Of a DNA stretch of 64,000 bases, positions 50,018 through 62,419 are shown piece after piece. The position numbers were made by a program, and so were the translations under genes. Numbering within the stretch: the stretch's first letter is position 1; every line of letters begins with the position of its first letter. The notes under the pieces were generated by a model that had not been told where the DNA came from, did no database searches, and worked only from the letters and a program-made list of their open reading frames with translations. The DNA comes from Nomia melanderi (Eukaryota > Arthropoda > Insecta > Hymenoptera > Halictidae): assembly GCF_051020985.1 (NCBI RefSeq), contig NW_027475313.1, positions 1-64,000 on the forward strand, in the 5' to 3' direction.

Positions 50018-52108
50018 AGTTTTATATAGTTTTATATAGTTTCATATAGTTTTATATAGATTCATTTAGTTTTATATAGTTTTATATAGTTTTATATTGT
50101 TTTATTAGTTTTACATAGTTTCATATTGTTTTCTATAGTTTTATAAAGTTTTATATAGTTTTATATAGATTTATATAGTTATATATAGTTTTTTATAGTT
50201 TTATATAATTTTATATAGTTTTATATAGTTTTATATAGTTTTATATAGTTTTATTAGTTTTATATAGTTTTATATAGTTTTATATAGTTTCATATAGTCC
50301 TATAGAGTTCTATATAGGTTTAGATAGTTATATAGAGTTTTAAATTGGTTTATATAGTTCGATAGAGTTTTGTATAGGTTTATATAGTTTTGTTAGTTTT
50401 ATATAGTTTTGTTAGTTTAATAAAGTTTTATATCGTTTTATATAGTTTTATATAGTTTTGATAGTTTTATATAGTTTTATATAGTTTTATATAGTTTTAT
50501 ATAGTTTTATATAGTTTTATAGAGTTTTATATAGGTTTATGTAGTTTTATAGAGTTTTAAATAGTTTTATATTGTTCTATAGAGTTTTGTATAGGTTTAT
50601 ATAGTTTTGTTAGTTTTATATAGTTTTATATAGTTTTATATAGTTCTATAGAGTTTTATATAGGTTTATATAGTTTTATATAGTTTTATATAGTTTTATA
50701 TAGTTTTATATGGTTTCATATAGTTTTATATAGTCCTATAGAGTTTTAAATAGGTTTAGATAGTTTTATAGAGTTTTAAATTGGTTTATATAGTTCGATA
50801 GAGTTTTGTATAGGTTTATATAGTCTTGTTAGTTTTATATAGTTTTGTTAGTTTAATAAAGTTTTATATAGTTTTGATAGTTTTATATAGTTTTATATAG
50901 TTTTATATAGTTCTATAGAGTTTTATATAGGTTTATATAGTTTTATATAGTATTATATAGCTTCATTTAGTTTTATATAGTTTTATATTGTTTTATTAGT
51001 TTTATATAGTTTCATATAGTTTTATATAGTATTATATAGTTTCATTCAGTTTTATATAGATTAATATTGTTTTATTAGTTTTATATAGTTTCATCTAGTT
51101 TCATATAGTTTCATATAGTTTTATATAGTATTATATAGTTTCATACAGTTTTATTAGTATTATATAGTTTTATATAGTTCTATATAGTTTCAAATAGTTT
51201 TATTAGTTTTATATAGTTTTATATAGTTTTATATAGTTTTATATAGTTTTATATAGTTATATATAGTTTTTTATAGTTTTATATAATTTTATATAGTTTC
51301 ATATAGTTTTATATAGTTTTATATAGTTTTATATAGTTTTATATAGTTTAATATAGTTTTATATAGTTTTATTTAGTTTTATATAGTTTCATATAGTTTT
51401 ATATAGTATTATATAGTTTCAATTAGTTTTATATAGTTTTATATAGTTTTATATTGTTTTATTAGTTTTATATAGTTTCATATAGTTTTGTATAGTTTTA
51501 TAAAGTTTTATATAGTTTTATACAGTTTAATATATTCTCATATAGTTTCATATAGTTTTATTAGTTTTATATAGTTTTATATAGTTCTATTAGTTCTATA
51601 TAGTTTTATATAGTTTCACATAGTTTTATATAGTATTATGTAGTTTTATATAGTTTAATATAGTTTTATATAGTTTTATATAGTTTTATATAGTTTCATA
51701 TAGTTTTATATAGTATTATATAGTTTCATTCAGTTTTATATAGATTAATATTGTTTTATTAGTTTTATATAGTTTCATATAGTTTCATATAGTTTCATAT
51801 AGTTTTATATAGTATTATATAGTTTCATACAGTTTTATTAGTATTTATAGTTTTATATAGTTCTATATAGTTTCAAATAGTTTTATTAGTTTTATATAGT
51901 TTTATATAGTTTTATATAGTTTTATATAGTTTTATATAGTTATATATAGTTTTTTATAGTTTTATATAATTTTATATAGTTTCATATAGTTTTATATAGT
52001 TTTATATAGTTTTATATAGTTTAATATAGTTTTATATAGTTTTATTTAGTTTTATATAGTTTCATATAGTTTTATATAGTATTATATAGTTTCAATTAGT
52101 TTTATATA
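50018..52108 (+). repeat. Higher-order unit D, fourth copy of A
   Basis: GATTCATTTAG (50,059), TATTGTTTTC (50,124), GTTCGATAG (50,357 and 50,793), CTTCATTTAG (50,961), TTTCAATTAG (about 51,417) and TATTCTC (51,533) follow the order of unit A; offset 9,122 over the central part. It carries about 50 bp extra near 50,170-50,290 and lacks about 169 bp before AGTATTTATAG (51,839). It is separated from A-C by 47,169-50,017. Confidence 0.9.
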
Positions 52109-52366
52109 GTTTTATATAGTTTTATATTGTTTTATTAGTTTTATATAGTTTTATATAGTTTTATATAGTTATATATAGTTTTTTATAGTTTTATATAATT
52201 TTATATAGTTTCATATAGTTTTATATAGTTTTATATAGTTTTATATAGTTTAATATAGTTTTATATAGTTTTATTTAGTTTTATATAGTTTCATATAGTT
52301 TTATATAGTATTATATAGTTTCAATTAGTTTTATATAGTTTTATATAGTTTTATATTGTTTTATAT
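51909..52366 (+). repeat. 229-bp tandem duplication
   Basis: TATATATAGTTTTTTATAG at 51,941 and 52,170 and TTTCAATTAG at about 52,090 and 52,319, both 229 bp apart. The first unit is the end of unit D. Confidence 0.88.
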
Positions 52367-52841
52367 AGTTTTATATAGTTCCATATAGTTTTATATAGTA
52401 TTATATAGTTTTATATAGTTTTATATAGTTTTATATAGTTTCATTTAGTTTTATATAGTTTCATATAGTTTTATATAGTTTTATACAGTTTTATATTGTT
52501 TTATTAGTTTTATATAGTTTCATATAGTTTTATATAGTTTTATATAGTTTTATATAGTTTCATATAGTTTTATTAGTTTCATATAGTTTTATATAGTATT
52601 ATATAGTTTCATTCAGTTTTATATAGATTAATATTGTTTTATTAGTTTTATATAGTTTCATATAGTTTCATATAGTTTCATATAGTTTTATATAGTATTA
52701 TATCGTTTCATACAGTTTTATTAGTATTTATAGTTTTATATAGTTCTATATAGTTTCAAATAGTTTTATTAGTTTTATATAGTTTTATATAGTTTTATAT
52801 AGTTTTATATAGTTTTATATAGTTTTATATAGTTTTATATA
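52367..52841 (+). repeat. Satellite stretch with pieces of unit A
   Basis: GTTCCATATAG (52,378), then TTTCATTCAG / AGATTAATATTG / AGTATTTATAG (about 52,608-52,735), which repeats 51,720-51,850. Nothing else is seen. Confidence 0.82.
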
Positions 52842-53099
52842 GTTTCATATAGTTTCATATAGTATTATATAGTTTCATTTAGTTTTATATAGTTTTATAT
52901 AGTTTTATATAGTTTTATCAGTTTTATATAGTTTTATATAGTTTTATATAGTTTTATATTGTTTTATATCGTTTCATATAGTTTCATATAGTATTATATA
53001 GTTTCATTTAGTTTTATATAGTTTTATATAGTTTTATATAGTTTTATCAGTTTTATATAGTTTTATATAGTTTTATATAGTTTTATATTGTTTTATATC
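52842..53099 (+). repeat. 129-bp tandem duplication
   Basis: Two units of TTTCATATAG, TATTATATAG, TTTCATTTAG, TTTTATCAG and TATATTGTTTTATATCG. TTATCAG is at 52,915 and 53,044, 129 bp apart. The first unit starts AGTTTCAT and the second CGTTTCAT. Confidence 0.9.
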
Positions 53100-53437
53100 G
53101 TTTCATATAGTTTTATATAGTTTTATATAGTTTTATATAGTTTCATATAGTTTTATATACTTTTATATAGTTTCATATAGTTTTATATAGTATTATATAG
53201 TTTTATACAGTTTTATTAGTATTATATAGTTTTATATAGTTCTATATAGTTTTATATCGTTTTATATCGTTTCATATAGTTTTATATAGTTTTATATAGT
53301 TTTATATAGTTTCATATAGTTTTATATACTTTTATATAGTTTCATATAGTTTGATATAGTATTATATAGTTTTATACAGTTTTATTAGTATTATATAGTT
53401 TTATATAGTTCTATATAGTTTTATATAGTTTCATATT
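53100..53437 (+). repeat. 169-bp tandem duplication
   Basis: TTTATATACTTTTATATAG occurs at about 53,153 and 53,322, 169 bp apart, each followed by TTTTATACAGTTTTATTAG and TTCTATATAG. The second unit has TTTGATATAG where the first has TTTTATATAG. Confidence 0.89.
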
Positions 53438-56400
53438 GTTTTATATAGTTTTATATAGTTTTATAAAGTTTTATACAGTTTCATATTGTTTTATATAGTT
53501 TTATATAGTTTTATATAGTTTCAAATCGTTTAATATAGTTTTATATAGTTATATATAGTTTCATATAGTTTTATATTCTTTTATATAGTTTTATATAGTT
53601 TAATATAGTTTTATATAGTTTTATATAGTTTTATATAGTTTTATATAGTTTTATATAGTTTTATATAGTTTCATATAGTTTTATATAGTATTATATAGTT
53701 TCATTTAGTTTTATATAGTTTTATATAGTTTTATATATTGTTATATAGTTTCATTTAGTTTTATATAGTTTTATATAGTTTTATATAGTTTTATTAGTTT
53801 TATATAGTATTATATAGTTTCATTAGTTTTATATAGTTTTATATAGTTTCATATAGTTTTATATAGTTTAATATAGTTTTATATAGTTTAATATAGTTTT
53901 ATATAGTTTTATATAGTTTTATATAGTTTCATATAGTTTTATATAATATTATATAGTTTCATTTAGTTTTATATAGTTTTATATAGTTTTATATAGTATT
54001 ATATAGTTTCATTTAGTTTTATAGTGTTTTATATTGTTTTATAAGTTTTATATAGTTTCATATAGCTTTATATAGATTTATATAGTTTTATATAGTTTTA
54101 TATAGTTTCATATAGTTTTATATAGTTTTATATAGTTTTATATAGTTTTATATAGTTTCATATAGTTTTATATAGTTTTATATAGTTTTATATAGCTTCA
54201 TATAGTTTTATATAGTTTTATATAGTTTTATATAGTTTTATTAGTTTTATATAGTTTTATATAGTTTTATATAGTTTCATATAGTTTTATATAGTATTAT
54301 ATAGTTTCATTTAGTTTTATATAGTTTTATATAGTTTTATATAGTTTTATTAGTTTTATTAGTTTTATATAGTTTTATATAGTTTTATATAGTTTCATAT
54401 AGTTTTTATATAGTATTATATAGTTTTATATAGTTTTATATAGTTCTATATAGTTTCATATAGTTTTATATAGTTTTATATAGTTTCATATAGTTTAATA
54501 GTTAGTTTTATATAGTTTTATATAGTTTTATATAGTTTCATATAGTTTTATATAGTATTATATAGTTTCATTTAGTTTTATATAGTTTTATATAGTTTTA
54601 TATAGTATTATATAGTATCATTTAGTTTTATATAGTTTTATATAGTTTCATATAGTTTTATATAGTTTTATATAGTTTTAAATAGTTTTAATACAGTTTT
54701 AAATAGTTTAATATAGTTCTATATAGTTTTATATAGTTTTATTAGTTTTAGTAGTTTTATATAGTTTTATACAGTTACATATAGTTTTATATAGTTTTAT
54801 ATAGTTTCATATAGTTTCATGTAGTTTTATATAGTTTTATATAGTTTCATATAGTTTTATATTGTTTTATTAGTTTTATATAGTTTCATATAGTTTTATA
54901 TAGTTCTATATAGTTTTATATAGTTTTATTAGTTTCATTAGTTTTATATAGTATTATATAGTTTTATATAGTTTTATATAGTTTTATATAGTTTTATATA
55001 GTTTTATATAGTTTCATATAATTTTATATAGTTTTATATAGTTTTATATAGTTTTATATGGTTTCATATAGTTTTATATAGTCCTATAGAGTTTTAAATA
55101 GGTTTAGATAGTTTTATAGAGTTTTAAATTGGTTTATATAGTTCGATAGAGTTTTGTATAGGTTTATATAGTTTTGTTAGTTTTATATAGTTTTGTTAGT
55201 TTAATAAAGTTTTATATAGTTTTATTTATATAGTTTTATATAGTTTCATATAGTTTTATATAGTTTTATATAGTTTTATATAGATTCATATAGTTTTATA
55301 TAGTTTTATATAGTTTTATATAGTTTTATTAGTTTTATATAGTTTTATATAGTTTTATATAGTTTCATATAGTTTTATATAGTATTATAAAGTTTCATTT
55401 AGTTTTATATAGTTTTATATAGTTTTATATAGTTCTATATAGTTTCATAGTTTTATATAGTTTTATATAGTTTCATATAGTTTAATATAGTTTTATATAG
55501 TTTTATATAGTTTTTTATAGTTTTATATAGTTTCATATAGTTTTATATAGTATTATATAGTTTCATTTAGTTTTATATAGTTTTATATAGTTTTATATAG
55601 TTTTATTAGTTTTATATAGTATTATATAGTTTCATTAGTTTTATATAGTCTTATATAGTTTCATATAGTTTTATATAGTTTAATATAGTTTTATATAGTT
55701 TAATATAGTTTTATATAGTTTTATATAGTTTTATATAGTTTTATATAGTTTTATATAGTTTCATATAGTTTTATATAGTATTATATAGTTTCATTTAGTT
55801 TTATATAGTTTTATATAGTTTTATATAGTATTATATAGTTTCATTTAGTTTTATATAGTTTTATATGGTTTTATAAGTTTTATATAGTTTCATATAGCTT
55901 TATATAGATTTATATAGTTTTATATAGTTTTATATACTTTCATATAGTTTTATATAGTTTTATATAGTTTTATATAGTTTTATATAGTTTCATATAGTTT
56001 TATATAGTTTTATATAGTTTTATATAGCTTCATATACTTTTATATAGTTTTATATAGTTTTATATAGTTTTATTAGTTTTATATAGTTTTATATAGTTTT
56101 ATATAGTTTCATATAGTTTTATATAGTATTATAAGTTTCATTTAGTTTTATATAGTTTTATATAGTTTTATATAGTTCTATATAGTTTCATATAGTTTTA
56201 TATAGTTTTATATAGTTTCATATAGTTTAATATAGTTTTATATAGTTTTATATAGTTTTATATAGTTTCATATAGTTTTATATAGTATTATATAGTTTCA
56301 TTTAGTTTTATATAGTTTTATATAGTTTTATATAGTATTATATAGCATCATTTAGTTTTATATAGTTTTATATAGTTTCATATAGTTTTATATAGATTTA

Positions 56401-56545
56401 TATAGTTTTATATAGTTTTATGTAGTTTCATATAGTTTTATAGTTTTATATAGTTTTATATAGTTTTATATAGTTTTATTAGTTTTATATAGTTTTATAT
56501 AGTTTTATATAGTTTCATTTAGTTGTATATAGTTACATATAGTTT
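53438..56545 (+). repeat. TTTCAT-rich mosaic including two block T copies
   Basis: About 53,660-54,110 is block T (ATATATTGTTATATAG 53,733; TGTTTTATAAG 54,035; offset about 25,670 from 28,060). About 55,530-55,960 is a shorter block T copy that lacks the ATATTGTTATATAG unit. A single GTCCTATAGAG / GTTCGATAG module (55,081 / 55,141) lies between them. The TAGTAG / CAGTTACATATAG phrase is near 54,750. Small irregularities include AGTTTTTATATAG (about 54,402), TTTAATAGTTAG (about 54,494), TTTCATAGTTTT (about 55,443) and TATTATAAGTTTC (about 56,128). Confidence 0.82.
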
Positions 56546-57375
56546 CATATAATTTTATTCAGTTTTATTCAGTTTTAATCAGTTTTATATAGTTTTATAT
56601 AGTTTTATATAGTTTTATATAGCTTCATATAGTTTATTTGTTTTATATAGTTTTATATACTTCCATATAGTTTTATATACTATTGTATAATTATATATAG
56701 TTTAATATAGTTTTATATAGTTTTATACAGTTTATATAGTTTTATATAGTTTTATATAGTTTTATATAGTGTTACATAATTTTATATAGTTTTATATAGT
56801 TTTATATAGTTTTTTATAATTTCAAATAGTGTTATATAGTTTTATACAGATTTATTAGTGTTATATAGTTTTATATAGTGCTATATAGTTTTATATAGTT
56901 TTATACAGTTTTAAAAACTTTTATATAGTTCTATATAATTTTATATAGTTTTATATAATTTTATATAGTTTTATATAGTTTTATATAGTTTTATATAGTT
57001 TTATATAGTATTATACAGTTTTATACAGTTTTACATAGTTTTATATAGTATTATATAGTTTTATACAGTCTTATTAGTTTTATATTGAGTTATATAGTTT
57101 TATATAATGTTATATAGTTCTAAATAGTTTCATATGGTTTTATATAGTTTTATATAGTTTTAATACAGTTTTAAATAGTTTCATATAGTTTTATATAGTT
57201 TTATATAGTTTTATATAGTTTTATATAGTTTCATATAGTTTTATATAGTTTTATATAGTTTTAAATAGTTTTAATACAGTTTTAAATAGTTTAATATAGT
57301 TCTATATAGTTTTATATAGTTTTATTAGCTTTAGTAGATTTATATAGTTTTATACAGTTACATATAGTTTTATAT
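56546..57375 (+). repeat. Block V, copy 2
   Basis: Copy of 24,495-25,375 about 32,050 bp downstream: ATTTTATTCAG 56,552, TTTAAAAACTT 56,910, TTATATTGAG 57,080, TAGTAG about 57,333. It lacks one TTTTATTAG-containing stretch of about 49 bp. Single-base losses such as TTTATTTG near 56,634 and TTTATATAG near 56,731 distinguish it. Confidence 0.9.
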
Positions 57376-57889
57376 AGTTTTATATAGTTTCATATAGTTT
57401 CATGTAGTTTTATATAGTTTTATATAGTTTCATATAGTTTTATATAGTTTTATATAGTTTTATATAGTATTATATAGTGTTATAAAGTTTTATATAGTTT
57501 TATAATGTTTTATATAGTTTCATATAGTTTTATATAGTATAATATAGTTTTATATAGCTTAATATAGTTTTATATAGTTTTATATAGTTTTATATAGTTT
57601 TATATAGTTTTATATAGTTTTATATAGTTTTATATAGTTTTATTAGTTTTATATAGTTTTATGTAGATTCATTTAGTTTTATATAGTTTTATATAGTTTT
57701 ATTAGTTTTATTAGTTTTATATAGTATTATATAGTTTCATTTAGTTTTATATAGTTTTATATTATTTTAGTAGTTTTATATAGTTTTATATAGTTTGATA
57801 TAGTTTTATATAGTTTTATATAGTTTTATATTGTTTTATTAGTTTTATATAGTTTCATATAGTTTCATTTAGTTTTATATAGTTTTATA
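57376..57889 (+). repeat. Spacer satellite stretch
   Basis: TATTATATAGTGTTATAAAG then TTTATAATGTTTTATATAG (about 57,500), as after the TAGTAG phrase at 35,500 and 49,300. It is followed by consensus decamers with TTTCATTTAG and an unusual TATATTATTTTAGTAG near 57,760. Confidence 0.82.
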
Positions 57890-58870
57890 TAGTTTTATAT
57901 AGTTTCATATAGTTTCATATAGTTTTATATAGTTTTATATAGTTTTATATAGTTTTAATACAGTTTTAATTAGTCTAATATAGTTCTATATAGTTTTATA
58001 TAGTTTTATTAGTTTTATTAGTTTCATATAGTATTATATAGTTTCATTTAGTTTTATATAGTTTTTATATTGTTTTATTAGTTTTATATTGTTTCATATA
58101 GTTTTATATAGTTTTATATAGATTTATATAGTTTATATAGTTATATAGTTTCATATAGTTTTATATAGTATTATATAGTTGTATATAGTTTTATATATTT
58201 TTGTATAGTTTTATATAGTTTTATTAGTTTTATATAGATTCATATTGTTTTGTATAGTATAATACAGTTTTATATAGTTTTATATAGTTTTATACAGTTT
58301 AATATATTTTCATATAGTTTTATATAGTTTCATATAGATTTATATAGTATTATATAGTTTCATTTAGTTTTATATAGTTTTATATAGTTTTATATTGTTT
58401 TATTAGTTTTATATAGTTTCATATTGTTTTCTATAGTTTTATAAAGTTTTATATAGTTTTATATAGTTTCATATAGTTTTATATAGTATTATATAGTTTT
58501 ATATAGTTTTATATAGTTTTATGTAGTTTCATATAGTTTTATATAGTTCTATTAGTTTTATATACTTTTATATAGCTTTATATAGTTTTATATTGTTTTA
58601 TTAGTTTTATATAGTTTCATATAGTTTTATATAGTTTTATATAGTTTTATATAGTTTCATATAGTTTTGTATAGTTTTATATAGTTTTATACAGATTAAT
58701 ATATTTTCATATAGTTTTATATAGTATTATATAGTATTATATAGTTTCATACAGTTTTATTAGTATTATATAGTTTTATATAGTTCTATATAGTTTCAAA
58801 TAGTTTTATTAGTTTTATATAGTTTTATATAGTTTTATATAGTTATATATAGTTTTTTATAGTTTTATAT
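57890..58870 (+). repeat. Block W, copy 3 (diverged)
   Basis: TTTTAATTAGTCTAATATAG (GTCTAA 57,972), TATGTAGTTTCATATAG (about 58,521) and AGATTAATATATTTTCATAT (58,693) follow block W order, with offsets from copy 1 growing from 29,151 to 29,468. About 317 bp were therefore gained in the middle (about 58,130-58,480). Confidence 0.84.
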
Positions 58871-59198
58871 AATTTTATATAGTTTTATATTGTTTTATAT
58901 AGTTTTATATAGTTTTATATAGTTTTATATAGTTTTATATAGTTTTATATAGTTTTATATAGTTTTATTAGTTTGATATAGTTTTATATAGTTTGATATA
59001 GTTTTATATAGTTTTATATAGTTTTATATTGTTTTATTAGTTTTATATAGTTTCATATAGTTTTATATAGTTTTATATAGTTTTATATAGTTTCATATAG
59101 TTTTATATAGTTTTATATAGTTTTATATTGTTTTATATAGTTTTATTAGTTTTATATAGTTTTATATAGTTTTATATAGTTTTATATAGTTTCATATA
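58871..59198 (+). repeat. Consensus-rich decamer spacer
   Basis: Mostly unmodified AGTTTTATAT with two TTTGATATAG units and two TATATTGTTTTA units. No block partner was assigned. Confidence 0.8.
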
Positions 59199-60030
59199 GT
59201 CCTATAGAGTTTTATATAGGTTTAGATAGTTTTATAGAGTTTTAAATTGGTTTATATAGTTCGATAGAGTTTTGTATAGGTTTATATAGTTTTGTTAGTT
59301 TCATATAGTTTTGTTAGTTTAATAAAGTTTTATATAGTTTTATATAGTTTTATATAGTTTTGATAGTTTTATATAGTTTTATATAGTTTTATATAGTTTT
59401 ATATAGTTCTATAGAGTTTTATATAGGTTTATATAGTTTTATAGAGTTTTAAATAGTTTTATATTGTTCTATAGAGTTTTGTATAGGTTTATATAGTTTT
59501 GTTAGTTTTATATAGTTTTATATAGTTTTATATAGTTCTATAGAGTTTTATATAGGTTTATATAGTTTTATATAGTTTTATATAGTTTTATATGGTTTCA
59601 TATAGTTTTATATAGTCCTATAGAGTTTTAAATAGGTTTAGATAGTTTTATAGAGTTTTTAAATTGGTTTATATAGTTCGATAGAGTTTTGTATAGGTTT
59701 ATATAGTTTTGTTAGTTTCATATAGTTTTGTTAGTTTAATAAAGTTTTATATAGTTTTATATAGTTTTATATAGTTTTGATAGTTTTATATAGTTTTATA
59801 TAGTTTTATATAGTTTTATATAGTTCTATAGAGTTTTATATAGGTTTATATAGTTTTATAGAGTTTTAAATAGTTTTATATTGTTCTATAGAGTTTTGTA
59901 TAGGTTATATAGTTTTGTTAGTTTTATATAGTTTTATATAGTTTTATATAGTTCTATAGAGTTTTATATAGGTTTATATAGTTTTATATAGTTTTATATA
60001 GTTTTATATGGTTTCATATAGTTTTATATA
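59199..60030 (+). repeat. 416-bp GTCC/GTTCG modules, two tandem copies
   Basis: GTCCTATAGAG at 59,199 and 59,615, with a third at 60,031, exactly 416 bp apart. The spacing between GTTCGATAG sites is 417 then 415 because the second module has an extra T near 59,660 (AGAGTTTTTAAATTGG) and lacks a T near 59,904 (AGGTTATATAG). Related to the 436-bp modules of units A-D, which are two decamers longer. Confidence 0.92.
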
Positions 60031-62419
60031 GTCCTATAGAGTTTTAAATAGGTTTAGATAGTTTTATAGAGTTTTAAATTGGTTTATTTAGTTCGATAGA
60101 GTTTTGTATAGGTTTATATAGTTTTGTTAGTTTTATATAGTTTTGTTAGTTTAATAAAGTTTTATATAGTTTTATATAGTTTTATATAGTTTTGATAGTT
60201 TTATATAGTTTTATATAGTTTTATATAGTTTTATATAGTTTTATATAGTTCTATAGAGTTTTATATAGGTTTATATAGTTTTATATAGTATTATATAGCT
60301 TCATTTAGTTTTATATAGTTTTATATTGTTTTATTAGTTTTATATAGTTTCATATAGTTTTATATAGTTTTATATAGTTTCATATAGTTTCATATAGTTT
60401 TATATAGTTTTATATAGTTTTCATATAGTTAATATAGTTTTATATAGTTTTATATAGTTTTATATAGTTTCATATAGTTTTATATAGTTTTATATAGTTT
60501 TATATGGTTTCATATAGTTTTATATAGTTTTATATAGTTTTAAATAGTTTTATATAGTTTTATATAGTTTTAAATAGTTTAATATAGTTTTATATAGTTT
60601 TATATAATTTTATATATTTTTATATAGTTTTATATAGTTTTATATAGTTTCATATAGTTTCATATAGTATTATATAGTTTCATTTAGTTTTATATAGTTT
60701 TATATAGTTTTATATAGTTTTATATAGTTTTATCAGTTTTATATAGTTTTATATAGTTTTATATAGTTTTATATTGTTTTATATCGTTTCATATAGTTTT
60801 ATATAGCTTTATATAGTTTTATATAGTTTCATTTAGTTTTATATGGTTTTATATAGTTTTATAAAGTTTTATATAGTTTCATATTGTTTTATATAGTTTT
60901 ATATAGTTTTATATAGTTTCATATCGTTTAATATAGTTTTATATAGTTATATATAGTTTCATATAGTTTTATATAGTTTTATATAGTTTTATATAGTTTA
61001 ATATAGTTTTATATAGTTTTATATAGTTTTATATAGTTTTATATAGTTTTATATAGTTTCATATAGTTTTATATAGTATTATATAGTTTCATTTAGTTTT
61101 ATATAGTTTTATATAGTTTTATATATTGTTATATGGTTTCATTTAGTTTTATATAGTTTTATATAGTTTTATATAGTTTTATATAGTTTTATTAGTTTTA
61201 TATAGTATTATATAGTTTCATTAGTTTTATATAGTTATATATAGTTTCATATAGTTTTATATAGTTTAATATAGTTTTATATAGTTTAATATAGTTTTAT
61301 ATAGTTTTATATAGTTTTATATAGTTTCATATAGTTTTATATAGTATTATATAGATTCATTTAGTTTTATATAGTTTTATATAGTTTTATATAGTATTAT
61401 ATAGTTTCATTTAGTTTTATATAGTTTTATATTGTTTTATAAGTTTTATATAGTTTCATATAGCTTTATATAGATTTATATAGTTTTATATAGTTTTATA
61501 TAGTTTCATATAGTTTTATATAGTTTTATAATTTTATATAGTTTTATATAGTTCATATAGTTTTATATAGTTTTATATAGTTTTATATAGCTTCATATAG
61601 TTTTATTAGTTTTATATAGTTTTATATAGTTTCATATAGTTTCATATAGTTTTATATAGTATTATATAGTTTCATTTAGTTTTATATAGTTTTATATAGT
61701 TTTGTATAGTTTTATATAGTTTTATTAGTTTTATATAGTATTATATAGTTTCAATAGTTTTATATAGTATTATATAGTTTTATATAGTTTTATATAGTTT
61801 TATATAGTTTCATATAGTTTTATATAGTTTTATATAGTTTTATATAGTTTTATTAGTTTTATATAGTTTTATATAGTTTTATATAGTTTTATATAGTTTT
61901 ATATAGTTCTATATAGTTTTATATAGTTTCATATAGTTTTATATAGTTTTATATAGTATTATATAGTTTTATACAGTTTTATTAGTATTATATAGTTTTA
62001 TATAGTTCTATATAGTTTCATATAGTTTTATATAGTATTATATAGTTTTATACAGTCTTATTAGTTTTATATTGAGTTATATAGTTTTATATAATGTTAT
62101 ATAGTTTTAAATAGTTTCATATGGTTTTATATAGTTTTATATAGTTTTAATACAGTTTTAAATAGTTTCATATAGTTTTATATAGTTTTATATAGTTTTA
62201 TATAGTTTTATTAGTTTTATATAGTTTTATATAGTTTTATTAGTTTTATATAGTTTTATATAGTTTCATATAGTTTTATAAGTTAATATAGTTTTATATA
62301 GTTTAATATAGTTTTATATACTTTTATATGGTTTTATATAGTTTTATATAGTTTTATATAGTTTTATATACTTTTATATTGTTTTATTAGTTTTATATAG
62401 TTTCATATAGTTTTATATA
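60031..62419 (+). repeat. Higher-order unit Z1 (2,389 bp)
   Basis: Runs from GTCCTATAGAG (60,031) to the next one at 62,420. It includes GTTCGATAG (60,091), CTTCATTTAG (60,299), TTTTATCAG (about 60,730), block T (about 61,050-61,510) and the block V fragment TTATATTGAG (62,068). Its first part recurs in Z2 at offset 2,389 and its last part at offsets 1,554 and 1,543. Confidence 0.9.
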
